A stretch of DNA of 64,000 bases, taken from positions 4,863,659 to 4,927,658 of the forward strand of contig NC_067283.1 of NCBI RefSeq assembly GCF_020740795.1. Direction: 5' to 3'. The stretch comes from Apus apus. Taxonomy: Eukaryota > Chordata > Aves > Apodiformes > Apodidae. Shown here in pieces: positions 47,001 through 59,000 of this stretch. The position numbers were made by a program, and so were the translations under genes. The notes beneath the pieces are model-generated. The model was not told the origin of the DNA, searched no databases, and was given only the letters and a program-made list of their open reading frames with translations. The stretch's first letter is position 1. Each line of letters opens with the position of its first letter.

Positions 47001-50000
47001 GAGATTTCTGCAGACTTTTCAGTCAGCGACTTCAACCCCAGGCTCCCTCCTCCTTTGTTAAACAGCAATAACTCTGCTTCCAGCGACACTGCAGAGACGT
47101 GCACGTTAACAGGCCAGGAAAGGCTCTCCTGATGGTTCTGAGGTGGGCCAGAAACTGGCCCAAGGAAAGACACTGAGCATCAGCTAAAGAGCTGGTCCCT
47201 CCCGGCGACCACGGAGCCCGCCTGCAAATGGCTCGAGATGGCACATCTACCACAGCTGAAGCCCTGTCACAGCCAGGTCATAGACAGCCTGGCCAGGGTG
47301 ACCCTCTCCAACCTCCCAGTTGCACCCACCAATCTGGCAGCCGACGTTCCACAAGTCGATGGGGTTGTAGTTGGAAGAATCTGTCCTCCAGCCTGCAGGG
47401 TAGATCCGGCTCAGGTGCCTGATGTTGTGATGAATAAAACTGGTTGCTACAATTAAAAATAAATAAATAAAAAATAAATAAATAAGAATAATAAGAAAAC
47501 TGCCCTTTCAGTGACGGGGGCTACTTTTATCTCTTCTTTATGCTTAATTAGCAGCATAAAATGCCTTTCTGGGTAACAGCCTCTGTGATATCATTATTCC
47601 CACTGCTTCTCAATGAGATGCATGGCAGAAAGAGATCATAACCAACATCTTTCAGGATGCTTTTTCCTTGTGCTTAACTACCACTAGCTGTCCCTCTATG
47701 GGGACTGGGACAGAGGATGGCCTTTTGCCAGGGCAGAACATGCATACCTGACTCCTGGGCTAGTTTCAGAGCTTTGCTCTCTGTAAATGACGACATCTCG
47801 TAGAAAGCCCGAGGGTGGTTGGGGTCCTCAAAGCCACCAAAATGGACACTCTTGCAGTAAACAACTGTGTCTGACAGCTCCTTGGCCAGCTTCAAGGTGT
47901 CACTCTAAATGTAGGAGAGCAAGAAGTTTGTAGGGAGTTTCTGTACTCACAGTCAATAATCACGTTTTGTCTAGGAGCCCTGGAGCTTCTCTTCTCCAGC
48001 ATCTTCACATGCAAAGGATGCACAATATTAACACTCAGTGGCTGCCCTGTGCAGAAGGAGGATGGAAAAGGGGCAGAGTGTCCTTGCCATGTCCTTGGCC
48101 TTGCATGGAGAGTGCTAATCCCTCCTCTCAGAGCATCACTACCCACTCAGGCCCATCCTGGCCTGTCCACTGATATCACTGACTTCTAAAATGTTACTAC
48201 CAAAAATACTACATTTCCTCTGGGCTGTCTCTCCTTCTGCATTTATTTGCATGTTGTTATGCGAATAAGTATTTCAGCTTGGTTATCACAGCTCACAACT
48301 GATCAGGGCTACAAACAAAGGAACAGCCCAATCAGCCTGTATTGGTGGGCTAGGAGAGGATTCCACACAACAGATGCTTTGCTGTCCCAGCACCCTTGCT
48401 TCCTGATGTTCTCCAGACAGATTCTCTCTTTGTTGGTGGGATACCCTTCCTGCTGCCCCCTGCATGATCTCTTGTATTTCAGCATCAGTGGTTGTCTCCA
48501 ATTGCTAAACTTTACAACAGAGCCTTAGCAATGTGTTTTCCATACTGTCCTGCTCTCAAGCATGCAAACCTGGGAATATGGGGAAAGGAAGGATGTTTTG
48601 GCCTCCAAAGAGCTTGGGCTTCTTTCCCTGGAACTAGGAAGCTACCACAATGTTTTGATGCCTCCTACTCCTCAGCCACAGTCATTGGTACAAGGGTGAA
48701 GTGAGAGCCACCAGCTCCCATCAGAGACAAGAAAAGAAAATTATAGACTTCAGAATTATACCCAGTATTGACTACAGTTCAGAGAAAGAAATAAGACCCT
48801 CAAAAAGTGAGCAAATCAGCAAGGGGAAGCACAGATCAGACCAGATCCAGAGGCAACATCAATCAGCTTTGCCATCAGTGGGACTGAGTGTATTTATATC
48901 ATCCATGAACCTGGTGTGTAAGGGATATGGTCTTCACAATGTCCTCACATGAGGGAATAAAATCACTCGTGTAAAGACCAGCCTTTTCCTCCCAGAAACA
49001 GTCATCCCAGTTGCTTTGGTAACCAGCCACCTTTTCCCTACAGATCTGTAGCTCTTCTCTCCCTCTTCTAGGTCAGAAAAACATGGCCAATGGGGGTGCA
49101 GGTACGTCCCAAAATGTGACTAAATGTGACTAGCCTCTGCTAACAACCAGATTCATGATGGTCCCATGAAAAAGAGATGTCTGGAAATCAGAGAGAGATA
49201 GACTGAACATGTGCCCTTTTACTGCTTCCTAAGTGCTACATGGCCTGTCCCAGCTATTTCAAGAAGACAAACTTCATGTTGATTGGCTCTGCAAGGCCTC
49301 TGTTTGTGCTGGGGACAGAGATTATTAAGCTGAGCAAGGAACAGGATCCTTAGCCCCAGTGCACTTAGCAATTCACCCTTCCATACCTCCAGCTGAGTAG
49401 CTGAAAACACACTGAAAACTGTCTTAGCTGGGAATATATTAAAAGTATATTTCAAATGCTTTTTTTTGTTTTCTTTTGCATGGCACAAAGCCCACCTAGC
49501 AGGTGACTCCCCAGCATGAGACATGGGATACCCTGAAGCAGGACTTCAGAGCCTTCTACATTAGGCAAACATCTAGTTAATAGCTTTTCTGCCTCTCCAG
49601 CTCTGCCCTTTTTCCCAGTTACTTCTTTTCCTTACCTTCCCCTTCTGCTGAATCTCAGTCTTTACAGATTCATCTTCGATTTCAGCTGCTTCATCTTCAT
49701 CAGAGACATCCTCAGCCTCCAGGTTGTTGTTCCCATTAGTGGGGTCCTCCTGCCTGCTCAGCTTCTTGCCTTTCACAAGGATCTTCCCTTTCAATTGCTG
49801 CACAAGGAAAAGTGGACAAAAGAGCTGGGGGTTAGAAACCAGTCTGGCCTGCCCTGAAGGAGCAAGGATACAACAGCTCCTCAGCTGCAACCAGGGCCTT
49901 TTACAGTTGCATCAGTCACTGGTTATTATCAATAGATACATATAAAAAAATAAGTCTGTTTGTCCACTGAGGCCTTGCCCTGCCTCTGGCCAGTTTCTGA

Positions 50001-53000
50001 GACCACAGGCCATGTATCTGAAGCCCCCAAATATCCACAGCTTCCCCTCTGATACAGAACTGTTCATCCTCTTAACTAGACAACTTAAATGCTCCTGATG
50101 TTAAAAGCAATAATTTTTTTATTATTTTAATTTTTTTTTCCAAAACTGAATGTGGATCAGCAAACCATGGCTCATGGGAGCCATTCACAGCACAGTTTCT
50201 GCCCCTCTGTGTGGCCTTGTTATTTAATCTACCCCAGTCTCTGCAATGTATGGTTATAAACACACCCACCACCTGGGAAACAGTACGAGATCCATGCTGG
50301 GGCTGAAGCAGTGTAGCCCTCTGCTCTGCCAGGCATTTTAATGGGAAGACAGGTCCATTAATTTCTGGACAGGTGCCTTGTGCATAGCAGAAATGGGATT
50401 TTAATATGTAGGGATCTTGCAGGTGAAATCTTTGGGTGTTGGCAGCCTAAGGAAGAGTTTCCCAGACCCTTTCCAAAGACACCTCCTCTTCTGAAAAGAA
50501 CTCATGCTGCAGCTGCCACCACAGGACAACACTAATAACCAGCAGCATGGGCCAATGTAACAGCTTCCTGCTGAGCTAATCCAAGGAGCACATTTCTTAT
50601 CCTGAATCAGCTCTCTCCAGCCTCTTTCAAAGTCCACGCAAAAACCTCAGGAGAAGGAACACACCAGCAGACCACCACACCACTGATGTGTCTCTCCTGT
50701 GCAAGATCTGACTGTGGGAGGAAGGCTGGAGCCTGAAGGGGGCTGACTCTGAACCCAAGCAAGGCAGCAGCAATGTTGGCAACAGGGGGGGTACTGAGAG
50801 GGACTGGGAGCAATCTCCAAGTGAGCAGATGATGCTACAAAATCCATTCATTCAGCCCAGGAGGACCCCTAGATCCTGCAGCTTCCAGTGAGGTCAGTGG
50901 GAGATTTTCAGCCACCTGTGCTCAGCAGTCCTGGCTTCGGAGGGTGCTACTTATTCCAGAAAAATGCAACCTCAAAACAAAACAACCCCTCACTCCCAGT
51001 AGAACATCTCCCCCAGCTCAGTCACACCCTGTATTTGCCCTTTCCACAACAGCAAAAGCAACATTCTCACATGGCAGGACTGTGGAAAACCAAGGGTATC
51101 TTATAAAGCAACACAAGCATTTTCAAAGAACACTATCACCCTCTTTGAGGGTGCAAGCAAACTGCAGCATGTCTTTCCAGAGACCAGCTCAGCTCCTCAG
51201 TGCTCAGCTAAGCTGTGGATGAAGCTTGGTTTGAGCTGAAATTTGATGCTGGCACCCGAGGAAACAGCCAAGAGCATTTTTTCTCCAGCTACCACAAATG
51301 ATCTGTTTACACTGGGGCACTCTCCCTGTCACTCAAAATCCACACAAAGGCAGCTGGAAGGAATGTACCAGTTAATGGGAATAAAAGGCCCACAGGAGCA
51401 GTCAGAGCACAGCAGTGTCATCCTCCCTGTCCCCAGACCATCCTCCATCCTCCCAGCCTGAGCTGTGACCTGCTTTTCCCCATCCATGGCTGGGGGATGA
51501 GTTGCCTCATTTCAGAGTCTCCCTTCAGCCTGCTGCTCTCTCACCACCCTCCCGCCCTCAGCATCCAGCTCTGCCCTGTCCTTCCACAACACCCACTGCT
51601 AGAAGGTGGAATCCAACTCTGTGTAAGCTTCTGTGCTTTTCTCAGGACTCAGAATGGACAAGCCTGGAGAGATTGCACTGGGGGCAGTGGGGAGGGGAGC
51701 AGAGAAGTCTCTCTTGTCCTTCCCAGGCTGCAGGAAGCATCCTGCTATAGAATATATCATCTGCCTCTGCTTTCCAACATCCCATAAGAAACCTCACTGC
51801 CTCATCTCAACAGTTGAGAAGCAGAGCTAAGGTATTTTGGGCAGGTTGCCTGATCATCTTTTTAAACTTGTCCAGTGCAGGACAACCTGTGCAGCAAGTC
51901 AGAGGTGTGATTTCTGCCACAGATCCATCCTAGGTGGCTGGATAACATCAGCAGTGAAGGCACAGTAACATGGCCTCCACCTTTCCTCCTCACCACACAC
52001 CATTCCAAAGCTGCCAGCAGTGTGTCCTCAGCCCTGCTGTTATCCTGCCTACACTGTGGTTACACTGGGAAACCTTGGATGTGCTGCACGTGGTCACTGT
52101 GGGCACAGGGACTGCTCAGCCCAGACTGTTATACAAGACTCTCTGTAGGGAGATTATGGTGGTTCCCTTTTGGCCTTGGAATCTAAGAGGCTGGCTCCTT
52201 TCTGGAGTCCTGGTGCATTGCAGAGGTTGAGCATCCCCCTGTGCAGGTGACTTCCACCATGCCTACAAGGGAGAGCAGTCCATCTGCCACTTAACTCCAG
52301 AGGAGATGCATTAGCTTATTGATCCACAATGAGGGATATCCACCCCAAACCAGAGCATTTTCACCTCCATTTCCTGCTGTTCTATAGTAGCATTGTCCTG
52401 AAACCACCCTGCAGAAGCTGCCAGTCCCAAACATTGTCTTCCTTCATTTAATATGGGTGCTAGGAAGACCAACATTTGAGTGCTTCTCTTCTTCATCAAG
52501 GTTTTAATTAAGCTGATGCACACAGACATGAACACACACACTTTTTCCATCTCTCTGTCTTCCCCTACATGTGATATTAAGTATTTCTAGCCTGAGGCAA
52601 AAGACACTTAGCTCATCAGTTCAGCTCTGCTGAGCAGATCCCCTGTCTTAGGAAGAAGCATTAGCTGAGATACTCAATAAATATTCTCCAAGTAGACCAT
52701 ACAGCTGTTCCAGCTGCCTGTAGCAAATCCAAGGTTGAATACAACCTACAAAAAGGGGGAAGGCTACAAGGACACTGGACTCTACTGAGAACATATAGTG
52801 GAGGGGCTGCTGGAATAGATGCAGCTCTTCCCTTTTCTCACAGGCCTGTAAATTGCCTTCGTTCTCCACATGAGGAGCTCCCCTGTTCTCCCACCTTTCC
52901 CACTGCACCCTGATCAAGCTCAGCTCTGCAAATGAACTGGTTCTGACACATCTTTGCCTTCTTTGGGAGTCTATGAACTGGGACGTGGCAACCATCTTAA

Positions 53001-56000
53001 ACAAAAGCTGTTGATTTTATCAGAGGGAGCAAAGCTGCAGAGGATTTTAAAAGATCTGCACACACATTTATCCTGCCTGAAAGTTTCTTGCCCCTGTTAA
53101 CAACCTGAAAGCCACAAGGACAAGGTCTGATTTCCAGTTTTCATTTCAGTGGGAATGGAGCATTTGTAAAGTGATCCACCTCATCAGCTTTTCTGCTCCT
53201 TCAATGCCTCCTCTAGAGTCAACAGAGAGAAGTAAACACTCCCAAGGGTGTGATTCTTCTTGTCTATTTGGACAAACACTTGTGAGGAGGTGGACCACAC
53301 CTCAGACTCCTCTGGCTGTATTAACTAGTTCTCAAAAAGAGCCCAAAGTGAAGCACCCACCTACAAAGACATAGTTTCAGCTCTGCCACCTTCCATCCTG
53401 CTCTCAGGATGAAGATACCCATCTCCCCAGATTTCTGAGAAGCTGTGGGGGATCAACATGTTCACCTTCATAAGGAGATGTGCAGCCCAGATGCACTAAC
53501 TGCTGTCACACCTGTGTGTGTCTTTCAGCCCAGGTGTGAACTGAAGGGTTTAACAATGGGTGAAGGCACCAGAGGATGGAGGAGTCTCCAGAAAAGGGGG
53601 AGATTATTATTATCTAAGGAGGCTTTGAGAGATTTGAAGGAAACTCAGCTCAAGAGCTTCAGCTGAGAAGATGCACTGCAGGTAAGGGTGGCAAAAGCTG
53701 GAGTAACCTTGGAGAAAGGCACAGAGGTGGAATTAGGCATAAGGCAGAGGGACTTGAAGCCACATCCATGCTGAGTGTATGATGCAAAAGCAGCCCTCCC
53801 AGGCAGACAGTTCCCAGGGCCTGCTGCTGACTTAGAGCCCTGTGGCTGAATCTGGTCTGGACTTAGCTGAGATAGCTCTGGAGGTGTTTGCTGCCTTGCC
53901 CTGAGCACAGGGAGGGCAGAGCAGGGCAGCCACCCTGCTGCTCCCACTGCTGTGCTCAGCCCAGCTTTGGCACTGCTTGCCCTGCAGGAGGTTCCTGAGC
54001 TCAAAGGGATGTCAAATGGGGGGACTGGATGTGACTGATGGGACAGTGGAGGTGCAGGGTAGCAGAGACCCCTGCCACTGCACTGGGGCTCCCAACATGG
54101 TCCTAAGGGTCACCCACCAAGACAGGTCTGTTAGTCCATTGTAAACAAGGGAGTCCAAAAGTACCAAAGAGCTGGAGGGGTTTCAGAAATACCTGATCCA
54201 CTAAATACTTGCATGCACCTTTGGCAACTGTTTTAGTCTCATTCCAGGGCTGGATTTTGCAGCATTTCTAGGTGGGATGCAGGGAGAGGGGCAAGGGGAG
54301 CTGGCAGACCCCTGTGCAGATGAGGGATGGGGCAGAAGGGCCTGCCACAAGCAACCAGCAGCAGAGACTGGAGAAGCTCTTCTCCACAACCCTGGCACCA
54401 CCTGGAGCTTTTATGTGGCTTTTGGCCTTTCTTCCTACAGGCCTTTAATTTACTATTGGAACCTAAAGACAGCAGCTTGAGGGAGATATTTAGATGTTCT
54501 GTGTAGGCCAACACTGTTCCTGAATGGAGCCTAATAAATCAGAAGCCTGCCCTTAGCTGTGGGATGAGTTGTTAGCATGAATCTAAGCTGTGATGATCTT
54601 CCTTTAATTATGGAAACTGCCCTGCTAACACAACCTGCAGCAGTGCTTTGCCTGTTTTTCTTGACAACCTTTCAGCCCTCTCCCCAGTGACATATTCCAC
54701 CTTTTTTCTACTACAAAATACAGTATGTTGTCCCAGGCTTCCCCATGCCAGCTTCACAAGGAAGTGGAAAATCCAAGAGGTTTCTGTGGATTTTCTTTAT
54801 CTCCTTCAGTGTCTGAGCTTCAATGTGTTTTCCACCAAAAAAATCAGCAGTTCAGCCCTTTGCATTCTCCTACTTCACACAGCAGGAAGGCAGCAGAAAA
54901 GTCCTTTCCCAGAGGGAAAAGGACAAGTTTTGCTACATTGGCAATTTTCCTCCCTTTTAGCTAAAGGGATCACTCCCTCCAATGAAGCACATCAGCCCAA
55001 ATCCATTCTCTAAGGTAGATCTGGGCTGTTTTGCTCCAGCTGGGGCCACGTGTCCATCTGGGCAACCAGAGCCTGAGGTTAGGTGAACACAAGAATGGGA
55101 AAAACATCTTTGGGAAGCTGGGGTCATTCCCTTACACTCACATCATGGATTTCTTTTCCTGGTGTTTCTCCTTTCTTTCTTCATATCACTCCTCTGGTCA
55201 CAAGGCAGTGTTTTGAAAAGCCATCAGCAGCTTTCCTGATCCTGCACCAGGGATAAATAGCAAGCCAGGAGGTGACACTGAAGACTTGGATTTTTCCAAC
55301 TCAATAACAGCCTGCAGAGACCTGTCTCCACGCTGGGTGTATCCTCACCCTGGGAGAGTCACTTACTGCATGGAGGCAGGTTGTCTGTGCCAGTGCAAAG
55401 GTCCTCCTGAAGCAGCAGCTTTAAAACTCATGATTCATCCTGATTTATTGCACTGGTGCTTAGGGACTAACCCAGATCAGCTCCCCTCTGCCCTAGGCAT
55501 TGTATCAAGCAAGGCATGGCACTCCCAAACAAAAGGGAAAAGTCAGGGAGGGAAAGGAAAAAAAAAGGAGAGGGAGAACAAATACAGAAGGTATTTTTGG
55601 GTGGATCATTTTCCTCTCCTTTCTCCCCTGCTGACTGCCAGATTTATCCCACTCACAAACTCCTTCCAGCTCTGGCTGGGCATGCTCATCCAATTTTTGG
55701 CAAATGATTTCTCTAGCAAAGAAATGCAATTTAAAGGGGACTGCAGCTATCCACCCAGAAGTCTGCTTAAGAGAAAAGAAAGAAAGAAAAAACAAACCCA
55801 AAGGGTGGCAACAGATGAATTTTGACTTCCGTTTTGGAAACAATTTTTCCTTTTCTCATATCAAGATTCCATTTCTAATGTTTTCTAATTGTCAGCTAAT
55901 TATGTTATAGTGGCAGCCCACTCTGGAGGGCTGTGTATCTCCTTCCTCCTGAAGGGTCCAAGCTCAGGTCCCAGCTCCACAGCTGCCCTGGTTCATGGGA

Positions 56001-59000
56001 ATTGAAGGGCCATCTCTTGTCCTCCATGGACATCTCCATCCCCACCACCCCAGGTCATTCTCAGTGGAGGACATCTTCCGCTTGACAGAGGTTTAGGCTA
56101 CCTGTACTGGTTTTCCCCTTCAGTTTTGAGGGGCAAACAAACACAGCTCTCCTTCCAGTCCTCATCATTTCCTAATCAACAGCCTGGATCTCCACAGGAG
56201 AGCACCCACAGCATTCAAGGAGGAGGGGAGCACATACTACATCCCTTAGAGCAAGACATCTCACCTACCATGAAATGGATGAAAAGCACAGAGACACCTT
56301 GTAGTGACTCCCTGTGGTGCTGACCTTCCCTGCATGTGCAGCAGCCCAACAGTGCTTCAGAGGATCAGCCTGAAGGGCATGTTCAGCTTTGGGGCATGAG
56401 CAGCAGGCACAAGACAGACCCTCAGGTTTCAGCTCCTCTGGGACACGCCAGAAAAGCATCCTCCTCATGGGATGAAGGACATTCCCTAGAGTTGGTAAAA
56501 GGATCAGGAATGTCCTCGGTGCTTCAGGGATGTCTCCTCTTAGACCTCAGACAACAAGGACCAACGGGGCTTTTTGCACTCGAGGTGCACAGGCTACTTC
56601 TAGATACTCCTATTCCTTATTCCACCACTGCCCACAGACAACCCCTGCTCCTCAGCAAGTACAAGTCACATCAGTTCTCAGGCATATTGTCCACAACTTG
56701 GCACCCAGCAAGAAGACAGCTCTCTTTTCTCACCCTCAGAAGGCAGAAAGTGCTTAAGTGGCCTTGCTTACCTCTGGGGAGGGGAACTGGGACTTGTTTC
56801 CATCAACTGGGGCAACCAAGAGCATGTCCTGTAGGATGGTGGTCATATGCTGAGCCATGACCTTCTGCTGGTCGACACTGCAGTGGTTCTCCAGGGAGAT
56901 GATGACAGGGTATGGTGACGTCTAGAAGAAGACAGCAACATAAATCATCAGTGCAGTCTGCATTTGTTAAAAACAGACAAATCTAGCTGTGCAGTAGCTA
57001 CTCAGATCTCTGCTAATGCCATCCACAGGGCACCAGGCTGGGTCAGGATGCCTCCCACAGGCTTGCTGGGGCACTTTGATAAGGTGCCCTGTGCCTCCAT
57101 TCTCCATTGGCTCCGTGGGTCAGGGCACCTTCCTACCTCAGACTGGGAAGGGAAGCTTTGGAATCACTGGGTTTACTCAGATCCCTAGGGGACAGGAATC
57201 CTTCCTCCATTTATGCACAGGTCTGATCGGGTTCCCTGTGTCCTCCCCAGTGATTTTATGTGTTGAAGGCATTGTCATGATCACAGCTTTACAGCCCCAA
57301 GGGACACTTGGCACTAGCTCCCAAGCGCACTGAAGGAAAAGAGCAAGAAGCCCAGTGAGCCTGGATGGACCCAAGGTTTGTTAAGGGCTGCTGGTCCAGC
57401 ACTGCTGTACAAGACTCCAGACCTGCTCATGAAGCAGAGTAGAACAAGTCCTCTGCATCACTCCCTCCAAAGCACATGCATAAGGGCTCCTCTAAACCAG
57501 GAGCAGACCCTGACACATGAAAGCCACACCAATTCATGGCTTGTTTGCATTTCCCACTGGCTGTGCTCCAGATATCAGCCATTTTCATTGCAGTGGGGTC
57601 CAGGACGCAGCTGTGCTGGTAGAGATTCAAACTCATCCTCAGACAGTGCTCTGCCTGCCCAGCAACTCCCAGAGTGGATCTCTGCAGAAAGCCCAACACG
57701 GATGCCCAGCCAGAAGGACACATCTTGTATCCATGAGAAATGCTAAGGTGAAGTCTTCGTTCTTTATGCTCTTTGTGAAGAGAGCAGAGACCAGCTACCA
57801 GTCTTGGACTGTGTGACATGAGAAATCTCAGAGGGTCCCTCATCCTTACTTTGAAAGCATAGTTCTTGATGGCCTTAATGGCATCACTGAAGAGGATCTT
57901 GGAGGTGAGAGTGTAGCCGTGATAAATGATGGGCTCCGAGTTGGGGCCATCCCAGCAATCCAGTTCCACACAGCGGCAGCCTTTGGTGAGGGCTCTGGAA
58001 ACAAAGAAGGGACCTGGTTGGGTTCTAAACCTTCTGCTTTATCTCAAAATGAGGGTGCATCAGGCATGGGTATTGCCTGGGAAGGCTGACAGGAAATTCA
58101 GGGAGCAAGGGAGAAAAGGAGAGCTTGGAAAAAACAGGAAAGCAGATGGAGAAAGGATGGGAACGTGCGAGCTCAGAGTCAGCAAAGAGAGCTCGAGGTT
58201 GAGCAGGGAAAGCACAGAAGGATCTGAGAAAGGAGGTAGTGAAAGCCCAAGGTAAGAATTATCCAAAGAAGAAGACACAGTGAGTGCCAGATGAGACAGG
58301 GCTCTCATGACTGTGCCCCAAGTCTTTTCCCAAAGATGGTAAAGAGAAAAGAAAGTCAGGAGTGGCTGCACTGGAAGGAAGATGGTAAGAAAGTCAGCCT
58401 CAGAAGCAAGGTCATGAAGCCTAGATGATGTGTCTTCTTCATCTAAATCTGCTAAGACATAAGAGATGAATCCTCAGGGCTGTCAGGGAAGCAGCTGTGG
58501 GAACTCCCCCAGAGCTGGGGAGACTGCTGAGGGCCAGTTTCCCAAACTGAGTCTACAGACTTAAGTTCCACTTGAAACTCCCACCTCTACGTATCTTACC
58601 TGTCTAGGAGGTAATCTTGCTTTTTTTACTGTAACTCCCCCTGCATTTCAGATAACACAACTCCTTGGAATCATTGCAATAAGAATTGTGGGATTTCTTT
58701 ATTTTTTTTTTCCAACCAAAACATAATACTGCCATTTTAAGATGCTATAAGAGGAATTCAAACAGCTACTGAAAAGCCAGATTTCACTCTCTACTCTTTG
58801 GAGCTTGTGACTCAGCCAGCCATTGTTCCTTGAGAATCAGATAAGTAACAAACAAAGACAGAATTGCAGCCATTGGCTTGCTTAGAAGGAAATGCTGGCT
58901 CATTTGATAAAAGTACAGGTCACAGGAGAAGTAATGAGCAGTGGCTGTGCAAGTTAGTAAAGGCCACTGCAAACATCTGGCCACAAGTTGTTCAAAGTAG

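Noticed and set aside
55286-55825. 179-residue open frame on + strand
   Set aside because: It lies in the large PLCD1 intron, has no recognisable domain and ends in a lysine-rich low-complexity run; consistent with chance in stop-poor DNA.
56336-56860. 174-residue open frame on + strand
   Set aside because: It overlaps the PLCD1 exon w4 antisense and shows no conserved motif; a shadow frame.
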